Counted from the first letter of the stretch, positions 1 to 10,343 are shown. The stretch is DNA of 64,000 nucleotides from Streptomyces sp. NBC_01235 (GCF_035989285.1 NZ_CP108513.1:5704001-5768000), one strand, 5' to 3'. The notes: generated from the letters alone by a model not told the origin. Numbers and translations are program-made.

Positions 1-1737
<1,737 letters not shown>

Positions 1738-1798
1738 CTACGCCGGCATTACCCGGTAACAGGTTCGGCGGTCGACGCAGCGGCTACCGTCGTCCGAG

Positions 1799-1812
1799 GT
1801 TTCATGTGAAAC
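1799..1812. other. parS-like site, one mismatch (in the thiC riboswitch)
   Basis: GTTTCATGTGAAAC matches the ParB-binding palindrome GTTTCACGTGAAAC at 13 of 14 positions. Its centre is 33 bp from a second imperfect copy. It lies in the variable arm of the TPP riboswitch. Whether ParB binds is not shown. Confidence 0.6.
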
Positions 1813-1831
1813 ATCACTCGATTCAAGAGAC

Positions 1832-1845
1832 GTTCCACGTGAAAC
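1832..1845. other. parS-like site, one mismatch (in the thiC riboswitch)
   Basis: GTTCCACGTGAAAC matches parS at 13 of 14 positions and keeps the central CACGTG. As RNA it can pair with the copy at 1799-1812 through 12 Watson-Crick pairs, one G-U pair and one mismatch. Confidence 0.6.
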
Positions 1846-1978
1846 ATCGCGAAGACGGAGGTCAGCGCCCTCTCAGCCCGGTGCTCCGAGCTCCCGCGTG
1901 TGCAAAGGTGCCTCCACGCTAGCGTCAATTCGGGCGCGGTGAACAGAGGGCCCCTGTCGTTCTTGCGATGATCGGTCG

Positions 1979-3943
1979 GTGACCACGACACACCAGCCCC
2001 CATACCCGCCGCCCGAGCCGCCCCGTCGGCCGGGCTCCGGAAGCGGCCCCGGCAATGGCACCGGCCCCGGCGGCGGCTCCGGACGCGGCCCCGGGAACGA
2101 CCGCGATGTCAGCGGCGGTCCCGATCACGGGCGGGATCACGGAGAGAGCCCTGATCGTGGTCCCGGATACGCCGGTGGGCTGGGCGGGCTGGGCCGGCTG
2201 GGGCGCGGTGGAACTCCCGGTGGTCGGGGACAGGGCCCTGGGCAAGCAGCCGGGCAGGCACCCGATCAAGGACGCGGCAGGGGGCACGGGTACGGGTACG
2301 AACCCGGATACGGCCCCGGCTCCGACGCCGTATCCGGCCCCGGTTACGAGCCCGGTTACGGATACGACCCTGACCGCGATGAGCACGGTCATGGGCAAAG
2401 CCCCGACGGTGGTCATGGTGGCGCCTCTCGGAACGATCTCCGGAACAACCCTGGAAACGGCCTTGGAAACGTCCCTGATCAGGGGCACGGCGCCGGCTAC
2501 GCACACGACCACGGCGACGGGCATGGCCACGGTCCCGGTCCCGGTTCAGGTCACGGACCGGGTTCCGGCGGTGGGTACGGCACCGGTTCCGCTGGTGGGA
2601 ACGGGCATTCGCACAGCCACAGTCATGGCCCGGCGGCCCCCGTCTCCCAGCACCTGCGCAAGGTCATCGCGGCCATCCTCATCCCGTTCGCCGCGGCTGT
2701 GGTGGTCGGGCTCGTGGTGTTGTGGCCGGGCGGCGCACCGGTGCACGAGCGCACCGGGGTCGGCTTCGACCGGCAGACCCAGCAGGCCACGGTCACCGAG
2801 GTCGTGAGCGTGAGCTGCGCGTCGGTGAACGCTTCGAGCGACACCCCGACCGGCGACACCTCCACGGCCGAGGGTTCCTCCGCGCAACAGCAGGCGAGCG
2901 GTTCCTGCAAGAAGGCCACGATCCGCGTGGACACCGGCAAGGACAAGGGCCGGACGTTCACCGAGATCATCCAGCCGGACCAGTCACGGCAGTTGGAACA
3001 GGGCGAGAAGGTCGTGGTCGCCTACGAGCCCTCCGCGCCGAAGGATCTGCAGTACTCGGTCACCGACGTGAACCGTCGTGTCCCGATGACAGTGCTCGCC
3101 ATCATCTTCGCGGTCGCCGTCGTGGTCGTCGGGCGGCTTCGGGGCGTCATGGCGCTGGTCGCGCTGGCCATCAGCTTCCTGCTGCTGAACTTCTTCGTCC
3201 TGCCCGCGATCCTGCAGGGCTCGAACCCGCTGGTCGTGGCGGTGGTGGGATCGAGCGCCATCATGCTGATCGCGCTCTATCTGTGTCATGGCCTCTCGGC
3301 CCGCACCTCCGTCGCGGTGCTCGGCACGCTGATCTCACTGCTGCTGATCGGCGTCCTCGGTTCGCTGTTCATCGACTGGGCCGCGCTGACCGGCAACACG
3401 GACGACAACACTGGCCTGATCCACGGCCTCTACCCGTCGATCGACATGAGCGGCCTGCTGCTCGCCGGCATCATCATCGGCTCGCTCGGTGTCCTCGACG
3501 ATGTGACGGTCACCCAGACGTCAGCGGTCTGGGAGCTGCACGAGGCCAACCCGTCGATGGGCTGGCGCGGACTGTACCGGGCAGGCATCCGCATCGGCCG
3601 CGACCACATCGCGTCCGTGGTGAACACGCTCGTCCTCGCCTACGCCGGTGCCGCGCTGCCGCTGCTGCTGCTCTTCTCGATCGCGCAGAGCAGCGTGGGC
3701 ACCGTCGCCAACAGTGAGTTGGTCGCCGAGGAGATCGTGCGCACGCTGGTGGGCTCGATCGGCCTGGTCGCCTCCGTGCCCGTCACGACGGCCCTGGCCG
3801 CCCTCGTGGTCTCCGCCGATCGTCCGACCGGAACGGCCCCCGCGACAGTCCCCCCGGAGACGACTCCGGCGGCTGCGTCAGGAGCGACAGCCGCAGGGCC
3901 CACCCAGGGCCGGGGCGGCCGGGGCAGGCGACGCAAGCGCTGA
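1979..3943 (+). CDS. YibE/F family multipass membrane protein with a Gly/His-rich N-terminal tail
   Basis: The 654-residue protein starts at GTG. Residues 1 to about 220 are low complexity, dominated by Gly, Pro, His and Asp, ending in a HSHSHSHG stretch near residue 210. A transmembrane helix follows (VIAAILIPFAAAVVVGLVVL). Next comes an extracytoplasmic segment of about 110 residues with several Cys. About seven further helices then carry the YibE/F signature region (SLGVLDDVTVTQTSAVWELH). A basic C-terminal tail (GRGGRGRRRKR) ends the protein. The family is conserved in Gram-positive bacteria and its function is not firmly established. The gene stands alone, divergent from thiC and convergent with ssgA. 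The His-rich tail suggests metal binding, but that is only inference. Confidence 0.85.
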   Translation: MTTTHQPPYPPPEPPRRPGSGSGPGNGTGPGGGSGRGPGNDRDVSGGPDHGRDHGESPDRGPGYAGGLGGLGRLGRGGTPGGRGQGPGQAAGQAPDQGRGRGHGYGYEPGYGPGSDAVSGPGYEPGYGYDPDRDEHGHGQSPDGGHGGASRNDLRNNPGNGLGNVPDQGHGAGYAHDHGDGHGHGPGPGSGHGPGSGGGYGTGSAGGNGHSHSHSHGPAAPVSQHLRKVIAAILIPFAAAVVVGLVVLWPGGAPVHERTGVGFDRQTQQATVTEVVSVSCASVNASSDTPTGDTSTAEGSSAQQQASGSCKKATIRVDTGKDKGRTFTEIIQPDQSRQLEQGEKVVVAYEPSAPKDLQYSVTDVNRRVPMTVLAIIFAVAVVVVGRLRGVMALVALAISFLLLNFFVLPAILQGSNPLVVAVVGSSAIMLIALYLCHGLSARTSVAVLGTLISLLLIGVLGSLFIDWAALTGNTDDNTGLIHGLYPSIDMSGLLLAGIIIGSLGVLDDVTVTQTSAVWELHEANPSMGWRGLYRAGIRIGRDHIASVVNTLVLAYAGAALPLLLLFSIAQSSVGTVANSELVAEEIVRTLVGSIGLVASVPVTTALAALVVSADRPTGTAPATVPPETTPAAASGATAAGPTQGRGGRGRRRKR

Positions 3944-3951
3944 GGTGCGAG

Positions 3952-3989
3952 GCGCCCGAGAGCGGAAGCACCGGCCGGCGCTCGGGCGC
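3952..3989. terminator. Stem-loop between the YibE/F gene and ssgA
   Basis: Inverted repeat GCGCCCGAG ... CTCGGGCGC with 9-bp arms and a 20-nt loop, placed between two convergent genes, so it could serve both. There is no U-tract, which is usual in Streptomyces. Confidence 0.45.
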
Positions 3990-4167
3990 GCGCCACGCCC
4001 TCCCTCGGGAGTGAACCCGCGAGGCAAGGGAAGCGCGAGACTCCCGCAATGGTCTGAGGAGCTCTGAGAACGCCCCGTTCGAGCACTCGCCCCAGCCCAG
4101 AAGAAGCGTTCCTGCACGGCCCCAGCTCTCTACTGGAGCGTTCCGTCACCCCCACGCTGCCGACACG

Positions 4168-4575
4168 TCAGCCGGCGCTCTGCTCCTCCGCCAGGATCCG
4201 GTCCAGTGCCTCGTCCAAATACGCGTCGAAGTCGGCGAGCGCACCCTCCTGGCCCAGCGGAACCAGCTTGTCGGTGCGGTCGAGGAAGGCCACGAGCGGA
4301 GCAGCCGAGGAGCGGAACAGAGCCTGGTCACCCCCGACCTGAAGCCGGATCAGGACCTCCCCCAGCACATCGGGATCGACGGGCGAGACACGGACGTCCC
4401 CTTCACCACACGCTCTGCCCACCCCGTCGATGAGCAGCTCACGCCCGAAGGCCCAGGTCACCGGGGCGTCACCGGGGAGGTGGAAGGTGAGCCGCACGGC
4501 GTACGGATCGCACGACTCGTAACCCAGCTCCACCGGGATGCGGAACGCGAGCTCCTCGGACACGAGGAAGCTCAT
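4168..4575 (-). CDS. ssgA: Sporulation and cell-division activator SsgA (SALP family)
   Basis: SsgA-like proteins are found in sporulating actinomycetes. SsgA stimulates septation and marks sites of wall growth, acting with SsgB to position FtsZ. The start chosen is the second of two adjacent ATGs, giving 135 residues beginning MSFLVSEELAFRIPVEL, because AGAGG is then better spaced. A longer frame begins at 4614. Family signatures are DPYAVRLTFHLPGDAPVTW, GDVRVSPVDP and DFDAYLDEALDRILAE. The IclR gene ssgR lies 139 bp upstream on the same strand. In S. coelicolor SsgR is needed for ssgA transcription. Confidence comes from both the sequence and this pairing. Confidence 0.93.
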   Translation of the reverse strand: MSFLVSEELAFRIPVELGYESCDPYAVRLTFHLPGDAPVTWAFGRELLIDGVGRACGEGDVRVSPVDPDVLGEVLIRLQVGGDQALFRSSAAPLVAFLDRTDKLVPLGQEGALADFDAYLDEALDRILAEEQSAG

Positions 4576-4714
4576 CATGACCTCTGCCTGTACTGCCTGT
4601 ACGGACTCACGCATCGCCTTACCCCGTCACTCGCCGTCGACTGGCCGAGAATCAACCTTCTGACACTGCAGGCATCTTGCTGAACGTACACGACAGATCA
4701 CAAGGAGTGAGTTT

Positions 4715-5572
4715 TCAGATGCTGATAGAGACTGCGAGAGAGCCAAGCAGCCGTCCGACCTCGTTCTGCAGTTGCCGGGCTGCCGGGAGCAGTCGGTCGG
4801 CGTGATGGGAGGGGAGGGAGATCGCCATCGTCGCGGCCGTGGTGCCCACGGTGATCGGGATCGCGGCGCACACCGTACCCAGCGCGTACTCCTGCCGTTC
4901 GACGACCGGGTCCATGCGCCGCATCCGCTCCAGGCGCCGCAGCAGAGTGTGGTCGTCACGCACGGTGTAGGGGGTGATCGCCTGCGCCGGGTAGCGATCC
5001 AGGTGGTCGCGGCGGGCGTCCTCGTCCAGTTGGGAGAGCAGGCACTGGCCGATGGCGTGCGCATGGCCGGTCTCGCGGAAGTCGGCCCATTCCTCCACCG
5101 CGGGGTTGCCCGGGGTGTCGGAGACGCACATGATCTCGATCTCGCCGTCGTGGTACCGGGCGTAGTACACAGGGACACCGATCGAATCGCGCCATTGGGC
5201 GAGGGTGTCGGCGACCGTGCTGCGACGTTTCTGCGCCGCTCCACTGCTGCCGAGCCGCTCGGCCGCCTCGCCGAGGAAGAACAGCCCCTTGTCCCGGCGC
5301 AGATAGCCCTCGTGCACGAGGGTGCGCAGCAGGTGGTAGGCCGTGGGCAGCGCAAGGCCGGTCTCGCGGGCGAGTTGTTTGGCCGGAGCCCCGTACTGGT
5401 GCTCGGCGACGGATTCCAGCAGGCGCATCGCGCGCTGGACGGAGCCGATCAGGGTGGCCGCGGGGTGCGGATGCTCGGGGACGGCAGTGCTCGGCGGACG
5501 TTGGAGCGGGGGTGGAGAGGAACGCGGCCGGCTGGGGGGTGCGTACGGCTGCGCGGATGCGGTGTCAACCAT
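4715..5572 (-). CDS. ssgR: IclR-type regulator SsgR, activator of ssgA
   Basis: A 285-residue IclR-family DNA-binding protein. A Pro-rich disordered N-terminus (about 40 residues) precedes a winged helix-turn-helix (LIGSVQRAMRLLESVAEH, then LALPTAYHLLRTLVHEG). The effector domain follows, with TGHAHAIGQCLLS and LGTVCAAIPITV. An in-frame TTG lies two codons upstream of the ATG used. The position directly upstream of ssgA and the family match the developmental regulator SsgR. Its effector ligand, if any, is unknown. The next gene upstream encodes a small membrane protein. Confidence 0.9.
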   Translation of the reverse strand: MVDTASAQPYAPPSRPRSSPPPLQRPPSTAVPEHPHPAATLIGSVQRAMRLLESVAEHQYGAPAKQLARETGLALPTAYHLLRTLVHEGYLRRDKGLFFLGEAAERLGSSGAAQKRRSTVADTLAQWRDSIGVPVYYARYHDGEIEIMCVSDTPGNPAVEEWADFRETGHAHAIGQCLLSQLDEDARRDHLDRYPAQAITPYTVRDDHTLLRRLERMRRMDPVVERQEYALGTVCAAIPITVGTTAATMAISLPSHHADRLLPAARQLQNEVGRLLGSLAVSISI

Positions 5573-5735
5573 GGCCAAGGGTCACTCCCGAAGCACGAGG
5601 GGGCGGTCCGTGCGGGGGAACACGGGAAGGGGGGTACGCCGCTCGCGGGGTCGTCCCCGCGTCGAATTCCGGACTTTAACCGTCCGCCACCGCTTGCAGA
5701 CGGGCTGTCGGGCAAACTTCCCCCGGCCGAGGGAA

Positions 5736-5762
5736 CCGGTGATTCCTGTTACCGATCACCGG
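5736..5762. terminator. Inverted repeat upstream of ssgR, possible terminator or operator
   Basis: Arms CCGGTGAT and ATCACCGG, 8 bp each with an 11-nt spacer, lie directly after the stop codon of the small membrane gene and about 165 bp before the ssgR start. The position suits a terminator. An operator for ssgR is the alternative. Confidence 0.4.
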
Positions 5763-5775
5763 CATCCCGGACCGC

Positions 5776-5988
5776 TCACCAGTCGCTGCGCGACGACGAA
5801 CTCGACATGAACTTCCGTACGACGTAGATCAGTCCGCCGACCAGCGCCACGAAGACCAGCAGCTTGAAGAGCAGGCCGATCACGAACCCGACGACGCTGG
5901 CTATCAGCCCGCCGAACACGACCAGGGCGATGACCGGCACCGCGACCCACTTCACCCACCACGGCAGTCCCACGAAGATCTCTCGCAT
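5776..5988 (-). CDS. Small hydrophobic membrane protein, conserved in Streptomyces
   Basis: 70 residues, MREIFVGLPWWVKW then almost continuous hydrophobic sequence forming two predicted helices (VPVIALVVFGGLIASVVGFVIG; LLVFVALVGGLIYVV). The tail is VRKFMSSSSSRSDW. An ATG five codons upstream (6003) is in frame, but its AAGAGG touches the start codon, so the downstream ATG preceded by AAGGG is preferred. I do not recognise a named family. The gene lies upstream of ssgR on the same strand. Confidence 0.7.
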   Translation of the reverse strand: MREIFVGLPWWVKWVAVPVIALVVFGGLIASVVGFVIGLLFKLLVFVALVGGLIYVVRKFMSSSSSRSDW

Positions 5989-6171
5989 CGCCCTTGTCCT
6001 CATCCTCTTCGGTCGAGGTCCGGCACCCCTGTCGGGCCGGATCCTTTCGATGTCCTGCCGTCGATGCTAGGTCCGAAGAGGGTGCCGACGGGGGCCTCGC
6101 ACCCCTTGTCCTCCCCTGACCGATCCCCTAGGGAACCCCGAGGCCGGGTATCGGCTGCGAGGCGGAGACGC

Positions 6172-6489
6172 TCAGCCCTCGGGCGGCGAGAACACCACCA
6201 GGACCCGGAGATCCTCACTGATGTGGTGGAACTTGTGGGCGACCCCGGCTGGGACGTACACCACACTGCCGCGCGCCACCTGCGTGGTCTCCATGCCGAC
6301 GGTGATCGAGGCTCGCCCGCTCACGACGAAGTACACCTCGTCCTGGTTGTGCGGGTTCTGTGGATCATGCGTACCGGCGTCGAGCGCGTACAGCCCGACG
6401 GACATGTTCCGCTCACGCAGAAACTGCAGGTAGGCGCCATCGTTGGCGGCTCGCTCCGCCTCCAGTTCATCCAATCGGAATGCCTTCAT
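6172..6489 (-). CDS. Cupin-domain protein
   Basis: A 105-residue single-domain cupin. The first cupin motif is recognisable (DPQNPHNQDEVYFVVSG, with the His and Glu that usually hold a metal). The second part is GSVVYVPAGVAHKFHHIS. The start is the ATG of MKAFRLDELEAERAANDG; the much longer frame upstream is out of character with coding sequence and is rejected. Substrate and function cannot be told from the sequence. The gene is divergent from the holin-like gene, with only 58 bp between start codons, so their promoters overlap or face each other. Confidence 0.85.
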   Translation of the reverse strand: MKAFRLDELEAERAANDGAYLQFLRERNMSVGLYALDAGTHDPQNPHNQDEVYFVVSGRASITVGMETTQVARGSVVYVPAGVAHKFHHISEDLRVLVVFSPPEG

Positions 6490-6547
6490 CGACCTTGTCC
6501 GCCCTCGTCCGGTGCTCGTTTGCGATCTCTCTGCCACGATCAGACAC

Positions 6548-6925
6548 ATGAAGAATTTCGTAGTCAAGACGATCGCCAACGCGAGCGCTCTGGCGGTCGC
6601 CGTCTGGCTGCTCGACAAGATCACTCTGACCGGTGACAGCACGGGCAAGAAGATCGGCACCCTCATAGTCGTCGCACTGCTCTTCGGCCTGGTGAACTTC
6701 CTGGTCAAGCCGGTCGTGAAAGTGCTGACGTTTCCCCTGTTCATCCTTACGCTCGGTCTGATCACGCTGGTGGTCAACGCCCTGATGCTGCTGCTGACGT
6801 CGTGGCTGGCCGACAAGCTGGACGTCAGCTTCCACGTGGAGGGGTTCTGGACCGCGGTGTTGGGCGGCCTGATCATCTCCGTCGTCTCTTGGGCACTCAA
6901 CGTCGTCCTGCCCGACGGAGACTGA
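6548..6925 (+). CDS. Phage-holin-4-like small membrane protein
   Basis: 125 residues with four predicted helices (NASALAVAVWLLDKI; IGTLIVVALLFGLVNFLV; FPLFILTLGLITLVVNALMLLL; FWTAVLGGLIISVVSWALNVVL). The pattern, including GLVNFLVKPVVKVLTFPL, matches the widespread family annotated as phage holin family 4. These are mostly chromosomal, housekeeping-context proteins of unknown function. It lies 7 bp upstream of ptpA and is probably cotranscribed. No phage genes are near, so a lysis role is unlikely. Confidence 0.8.
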   Translation: MKNFVVKTIANASALAVAVWLLDKITLTGDSTGKKIGTLIVVALLFGLVNFLVKPVVKVLTFPLFILTLGLITLVVNALMLLLTSWLADKLDVSFHVEGFWTAVLGGLIISVVSWALNVVLPDGD

Positions 6926-6932
6926 GTCCGCG

Positions 6933-7424
6933 ATGACCTACCGCGTCTGTTTCGTCTGCACCGGCAACATCTGCCGCTCGCCGATGGCCGAGTCGGTCTT
7001 CCGCGCGCACGTGGCGGACGCCGGCCTCGACGGGCTGGTCGAGGTCGACAGCGCCGGCACGGGCGACTGGCACGAGGGCGAGAACGCCGACCCGCGCACC
7101 CTCTCCGTCCTGGAGCAGCGCGGATACGCACTCGACCACACGGCCCGGCGCTTCGAGCCGTCCTGGTTCGCCCGCCTCGACCTCGTGATCGCTCTGGACT
7201 CCGGTCATCTCAAGGCCCTGCGCCTCCTCGCACCCACGGAGGAGGACGCGGCGAAGGTACGGCTGCTGCGCTCCTTCGCCTCCTCGGCGCCCGACGACCT
7301 CGACGTCCCCGACCCCTACTACGGGGGCCGGGACGGCTTCGAGGAGTGCCTTGAGATGGTGGAGGAGGCGAGTGCCGGTCTGCTCATCGCGGTGCGTGAC
7401 GACGTGGAAGGACACGTGGCATGA
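6933..7424 (+). CDS. ptpA: Low-molecular-weight protein tyrosine phosphatase PtpA
   Basis: Hydrolyses phosphotyrosine (and often phosphoarginine) in proteins. The catalytic loop C-x5-R-S is near the N-terminus (VCTGNICRS, nucleophile Cys9 and Arg15). The general-acid motif DPYYGG is near residues 126-131. The length of 163 residues is normal for the family. In S. coelicolor the corresponding PtpA affects coloured antibiotic production when overexpressed. It follows the holin-like gene and overlaps the next gene by 4 bp (ATGA), indicating translational coupling. Confidence 0.93.
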   Translation: MTYRVCFVCTGNICRSPMAESVFRAHVADAGLDGLVEVDSAGTGDWHEGENADPRTLSVLEQRGYALDHTARRFEPSWFARLDLVIALDSGHLKALRLLAPTEEDAAKVRLLRSFASSAPDDLDVPDPYYGGRDGFEECLEMVEEASAGLLIAVRDDVEGHVA

Positions 7425-8578
7425 ACGATTCCACTACGAACGAAGGACCTCCTGCAGGCGCCGGCGAGGGCACGCGCGCGGTGCGGGCCGGGCTGCCCGA
7501 GCCGGTGAAGTACGAGCCGACCCTCCCCGGCCCGGTGTTCGCGGCGCACTTCCACCTGCCCGGCGAGCCCAAGGGCCCGTACACCTACGGCCGCGACGAG
7601 AACCCGACCTGGACCCACCTCGAGCGCGCCATCGGCGAGCTCGAGGCCCCGGGGCAGGACGGCATCGAGACGCTCGCCTTCGCCTCCGGCATGGCCGCGA
7701 TCTCGTCGGTGCTCTTCTCCCGGCTGCGGGCCGGGGACACCGTCGTGCTGCCCGCCGACGGCTACCAGGTGCTGCCGCTGGTGCGCGCACAGCTGGAGGC
7801 CTACGGCATCGAGGTGCGCACCGCGCCGACCGTCGACGACGCCCAACTCGGCGTCCTGGACGGCGCGAAGCTGCTGTGGATCGAGTCACCGTCGAACCCC
7901 GGGCTCGACGTGTGCGACATCCGGCGGCTCGTCGAGGCGGCACACGCGCGTGGCGCGCTCGTGGCCGTCGACAACACGCTCGCCACCCCGCTCGGGCAGC
8001 GTCCGCTGGAGCTGGGCGCCGACTTCTCGGTGGCCAGCGGCACCAAGCAGCTCACAGGCCACGGCGACGTCCTCCTCGGCTACGTCACCGGGCGGGCCGG
8101 CGAACCGATGACCGCCGTACGGCGCTGGCGGAAGATCGTCGGGGCCATCCCGGGGCCCATGGAGGCCTGGCTCGCGCACCGGTCGATCGCCACACTGCAG
8201 TTGCGCGTCGACCGGCAGAACACCAGCGCCCTGGCCGTGGCCGAGGCGCTGCGGGGGAGGCCCGGGGTGAGCGGGCTGCGGTATCCGGGGCTGCCCGAAG
8301 ACCCCTCCCACAAGGTCGCCGCGCAGCAGATGAGGCGCTATGGGTGCGTGGTCTCCTTCACGCTGCCCACGCGCGCACGTGCCGAGCGTTTCCTCGAGGC
8401 GCTGCGCCTCGTGGACGACGCGACGAGCTTCGGCGGGGTGCGCTCCACCGCGGAGCGGCGCGGGCGCTGGGGCGGGGACGCGGTGCCGGAGGGCTTCATC
8501 CGGCTCTCCGTCGGTGCCGAGGATCCCGAGGACCTGGTGGCGGACGTGCTGCGTGCGCTGGAGGAGTCGGCGCGGTGA
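7421..8578 (+). CDS. PLP-dependent cystathionine gamma-synthase/lyase family enzyme
   Basis: A 385-residue member of the Cys/Met metabolism PLP family. The Schiff-base lysine is in ASGTKQLTGHGD. The preceding PLP-binding stretch is LLWIESPSNPGLDVCDI and the phosphate site is FASGMAAISSVLF. The N-terminus has NPTWTHLERAIGELE, close to the substrate-site motif NPT. Synthase and lyase cannot be separated by eye; S. coelicolor annotations favour cystathionine gamma-lyase. Translation is coupled to ptpA through an ATGA overlap. A strong stem-loop 41 bp downstream ends the unit. Confidence 0.87.
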   Translation: MNDSTTNEGPPAGAGEGTRAVRAGLPEPVKYEPTLPGPVFAAHFHLPGEPKGPYTYGRDENPTWTHLERAIGELEAPGQDGIETLAFASGMAAISSVLFSRLRAGDTVVLPADGYQVLPLVRAQLEAYGIEVRTAPTVDDAQLGVLDGAKLLWIESPSNPGLDVCDIRRLVEAAHARGALVAVDNTLATPLGQRPLELGADFSVASGTKQLTGHGDVLLGYVTGRAGEPMTAVRRWRKIVGAIPGPMEAWLAHRSIATLQLRVDRQNTSALAVAEALRGRPGVSGLRYPGLPEDPSHKVAAQQMRRYGCVVSFTLPTRARAERFLEALRLVDDATSFGGVRSTAERRGRWGGDAVPEGFIRLSVGAEDPEDLVADVLRALEESAR

Positions 8579-8619
8579 CCGGCTTACGGACGTCCCGACG
8601 AGGTCCCGCTACGCACAAC

Positions 8620-8660
8620 GGGACGGTCCGAGCCTCCCCCCTCGTGGCTCGGACCGTCCC
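8620..8660 (+). terminator. Terminator of the ptpA operon
   Basis: Perfect 14-bp arms GGGACGGTCCGAGC and GCTCGGACCGTCCC around a 13-nt loop, just after the cystathionine enzyme gene and before the LysR gene. Confidence 0.85.
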
Positions 8661-8808
8661 CGGTTCTGCGCGCGAAGAACCGCGCGAACAAGGCTAGTTG
8701 ACTCTGTGTCAGTGTCCAATCACAGTAACGACAGAGGCCTATCGACTTATTTATAGTTGGGCCCTGCCTCGGAGCCGGAAGAAAGGCAGGGAAGAGGGAG
8801 GACGCTCC

Positions 8809-9714
8809 ATGGATCTGGCCTTGCTGCGCACCTTCGTGACCGTGCACCGGGCCGGCTCCTTCACTCGCGCCGCCGCTCTGCTGGGCCTGTCCCAGCCGGC
8901 CGTCACCTCCCAGATCCGCACCCTCGAACGGCAGCTGGGCCGCCCCCTGTTCCTGCGCCAGGCCCGCGGTGTGACGCCGACGAGTATCGGGGACGAGCTC
9001 GCTCACAAGGCCGCCCCCCACCTCGACGCCCTGGTGGAGATCGCCGAGGCCGGCCTCGACGACGAGTCCGCCTCACGGACGCTGTACCTCGCCGGTCCCC
9101 TCGAGTTCACGGCCGAGCGGGCTCTTCCCGCGCTCACCGAGCTGTCCGGCGACGACGGGCAGGGGTTCGCCCTGCGCACCTCCTTCGGAAACACCGAGGA
9201 GGTCCTGGAGGGTCTGGCAGCCGGTCACCACGACCTGGCCATCAGCACGGCTCGGCCACGCGGAGCGCTGCTCACGGCCACCCCGTTGTGCGACGAGGAG
9301 CACGTCCTGGTCGCCGCCCCGCCGTGGGACGAACGGATCGACGCGGGCAAGCTGTGTCGCAAGGAGGCGTCCGCACTGGAAGACCTCCCTGTCGTCGAGG
9401 TCCACGAGTCGCTGCCCCTGGTCTCCCGCTACTGGGCCTCCGTCTTCGACTCCCGCCCGGCCGCCTCGGGCACCGTCATCGTCCCCGACCTGCGCGCGGT
9501 GCTCGCCTGCGTGGTCGCCGGCGCCGGTCTGGCCGTCCTGCCCCGCTATCTGTGCGCGACCGCTCTCGAACGCGGTGACGTCGTCGCGCTGCACGAGCCG
9601 GCGGTGCCGCCGCTACGGACGTACGTGCTGGTGGTGCGCACCGGAACACTGGCGATGCCGCATGTCGCGCGCGCTCACGAGTGGTTGCTGGGGGCAGCCG
9701 CAGAGTGGTGCTGA
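8809..9714 (+). CDS. LysR-family transcriptional regulator
   Basis: 301 residues with the classic LysR N-terminal helix-turn-helix (MDLALLRTFVTVHRAGSFTRA, ALLGLSQPAVTSQIRTLERQ) and a periplasmic-binding-like effector domain (LEGLAAGHHDLAISTARP; VVAGAGLAVLPRYLC). The start has GAGGGAGGA upstream. The leader contains an AT-rich palindrome-like stretch, CTAT-N10-ATAG around 8741-8758, which fits a LysR autoregulatory site but is weak. No divergent target gene is present, so its regulon is unknown. Confidence 0.9.
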   Translation: MDLALLRTFVTVHRAGSFTRAAALLGLSQPAVTSQIRTLERQLGRPLFLRQARGVTPTSIGDELAHKAAPHLDALVEIAEAGLDDESASRTLYLAGPLEFTAERALPALTELSGDDGQGFALRTSFGNTEEVLEGLAAGHHDLAISTARPRGALLTATPLCDEEHVLVAAPPWDERIDAGKLCRKEASALEDLPVVEVHESLPLVSRYWASVFDSRPAASGTVIVPDLRAVLACVVAGAGLAVLPRYLCATALERGDVVALHEPAVPPLRTYVLVVRTGTLAMPHVARAHEWLLGAAAEWC

Positions 9715-9768
9715 CGCGGCTCCCCGCGCGGTGTCACGGCATGAGCTCGCCCGGTGACGTTTCGCGAT

Positions 9769-9782
9769 GTTTCACGTGGAAC
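9769..9782. other. parS-like site, one mismatch
   Basis: GTTTCACGTGGAAC differs from parS at one position. It lies 22 bp upstream of the Nudix start codon, in the short gap after the LysR gene. Confidence 0.55.
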
Positions 9783-9803
9783 CAGCCGGGCCACATTTCT
9801 CCC

Positions 9804-10286
9804 ATGACCGTCCGACCCGTGGTCAAGCGCACCGCACGAGCCGTTCTGCTGGACGGCGACAACCTGATCCTGATCAAACGCACCAAGCCCGGTGTGGATC
9901 CCTACTGGGTCACGCCCGGTGGCGGGGTCGAGCCCGATGACGCGACCGTCGTCGACGCCCTGCACCGTGAGGTGCACGAGGAACTCGGCGCCAAGATCAC
10001 TGACGTGGTGCCCTGCTTCGTCGACACCGTCGAGCACATCGGCGACGACGGCGGCGCGACCGGCGTGAAAGTGCAGCACTTCTTCGTCTGCCGGCTGGAG
10101 TCCATGGACCCGGCCCTTCGGCACGGCCCCGAGATCGACGAACCCGCCGGCGAGTACGAGATCGTCCGCGTGCCGTTCACCCGGGTCGGGATCGCCTCCG
10201 TCCACCTCGTACCGCTGTCACTGCGGCACTACCTCGACGGCAACATCGAGGGCGTCCGCGCCATGCACGCTCCCGACCTCGGCTGA
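9804..10286 (+). CDS. Nudix hydrolase
   Basis: 160 residues of one Nudix fold. The Nudix box region reads GGGVEPDDATVVDALHREV followed by HEELG. Compared with the canonical G-x5-E-x7-REU-x-EE-x-G-U it has Asp for the first Glu and one extra residue before REV, while the catalytic REVHEELG is intact. The N-terminal beta strands (RAVLLDGDNLILIKRTKPG) are typical of sugar- or nucleotide-diphosphate pyrophosphatases. Substrate is unknown. The ATG of MTVRPVVKRT is chosen; an in-frame extension upstream would read through the parS-like site. Confidence 0.87.
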   Translation: MTVRPVVKRTARAVLLDGDNLILIKRTKPGVDPYWVTPGGGVEPDDATVVDALHREVHEELGAKITDVVPCFVDTVEHIGDDGGATGVKVQHFFVCRLESMDPALRHGPEIDEPAGEYEIVRVPFTRVGIASVHLVPLSLRHYLDGNIEGVRAMHAPDLG

Positions 10287-10343
10287 CGTCCCTGTCCCGG
10301 TCCGGAGTGTCTTACGGGTGATGCCGGGTACCGGGGTGCGGGG

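Noticed and set aside
6548..6925. Prophage remnant suggested by a holin-family protein
   Set aside because: The gene is a single member of a chromosomal family in conserved Streptomyces context; no integrase, capsid or lysin gene is near.
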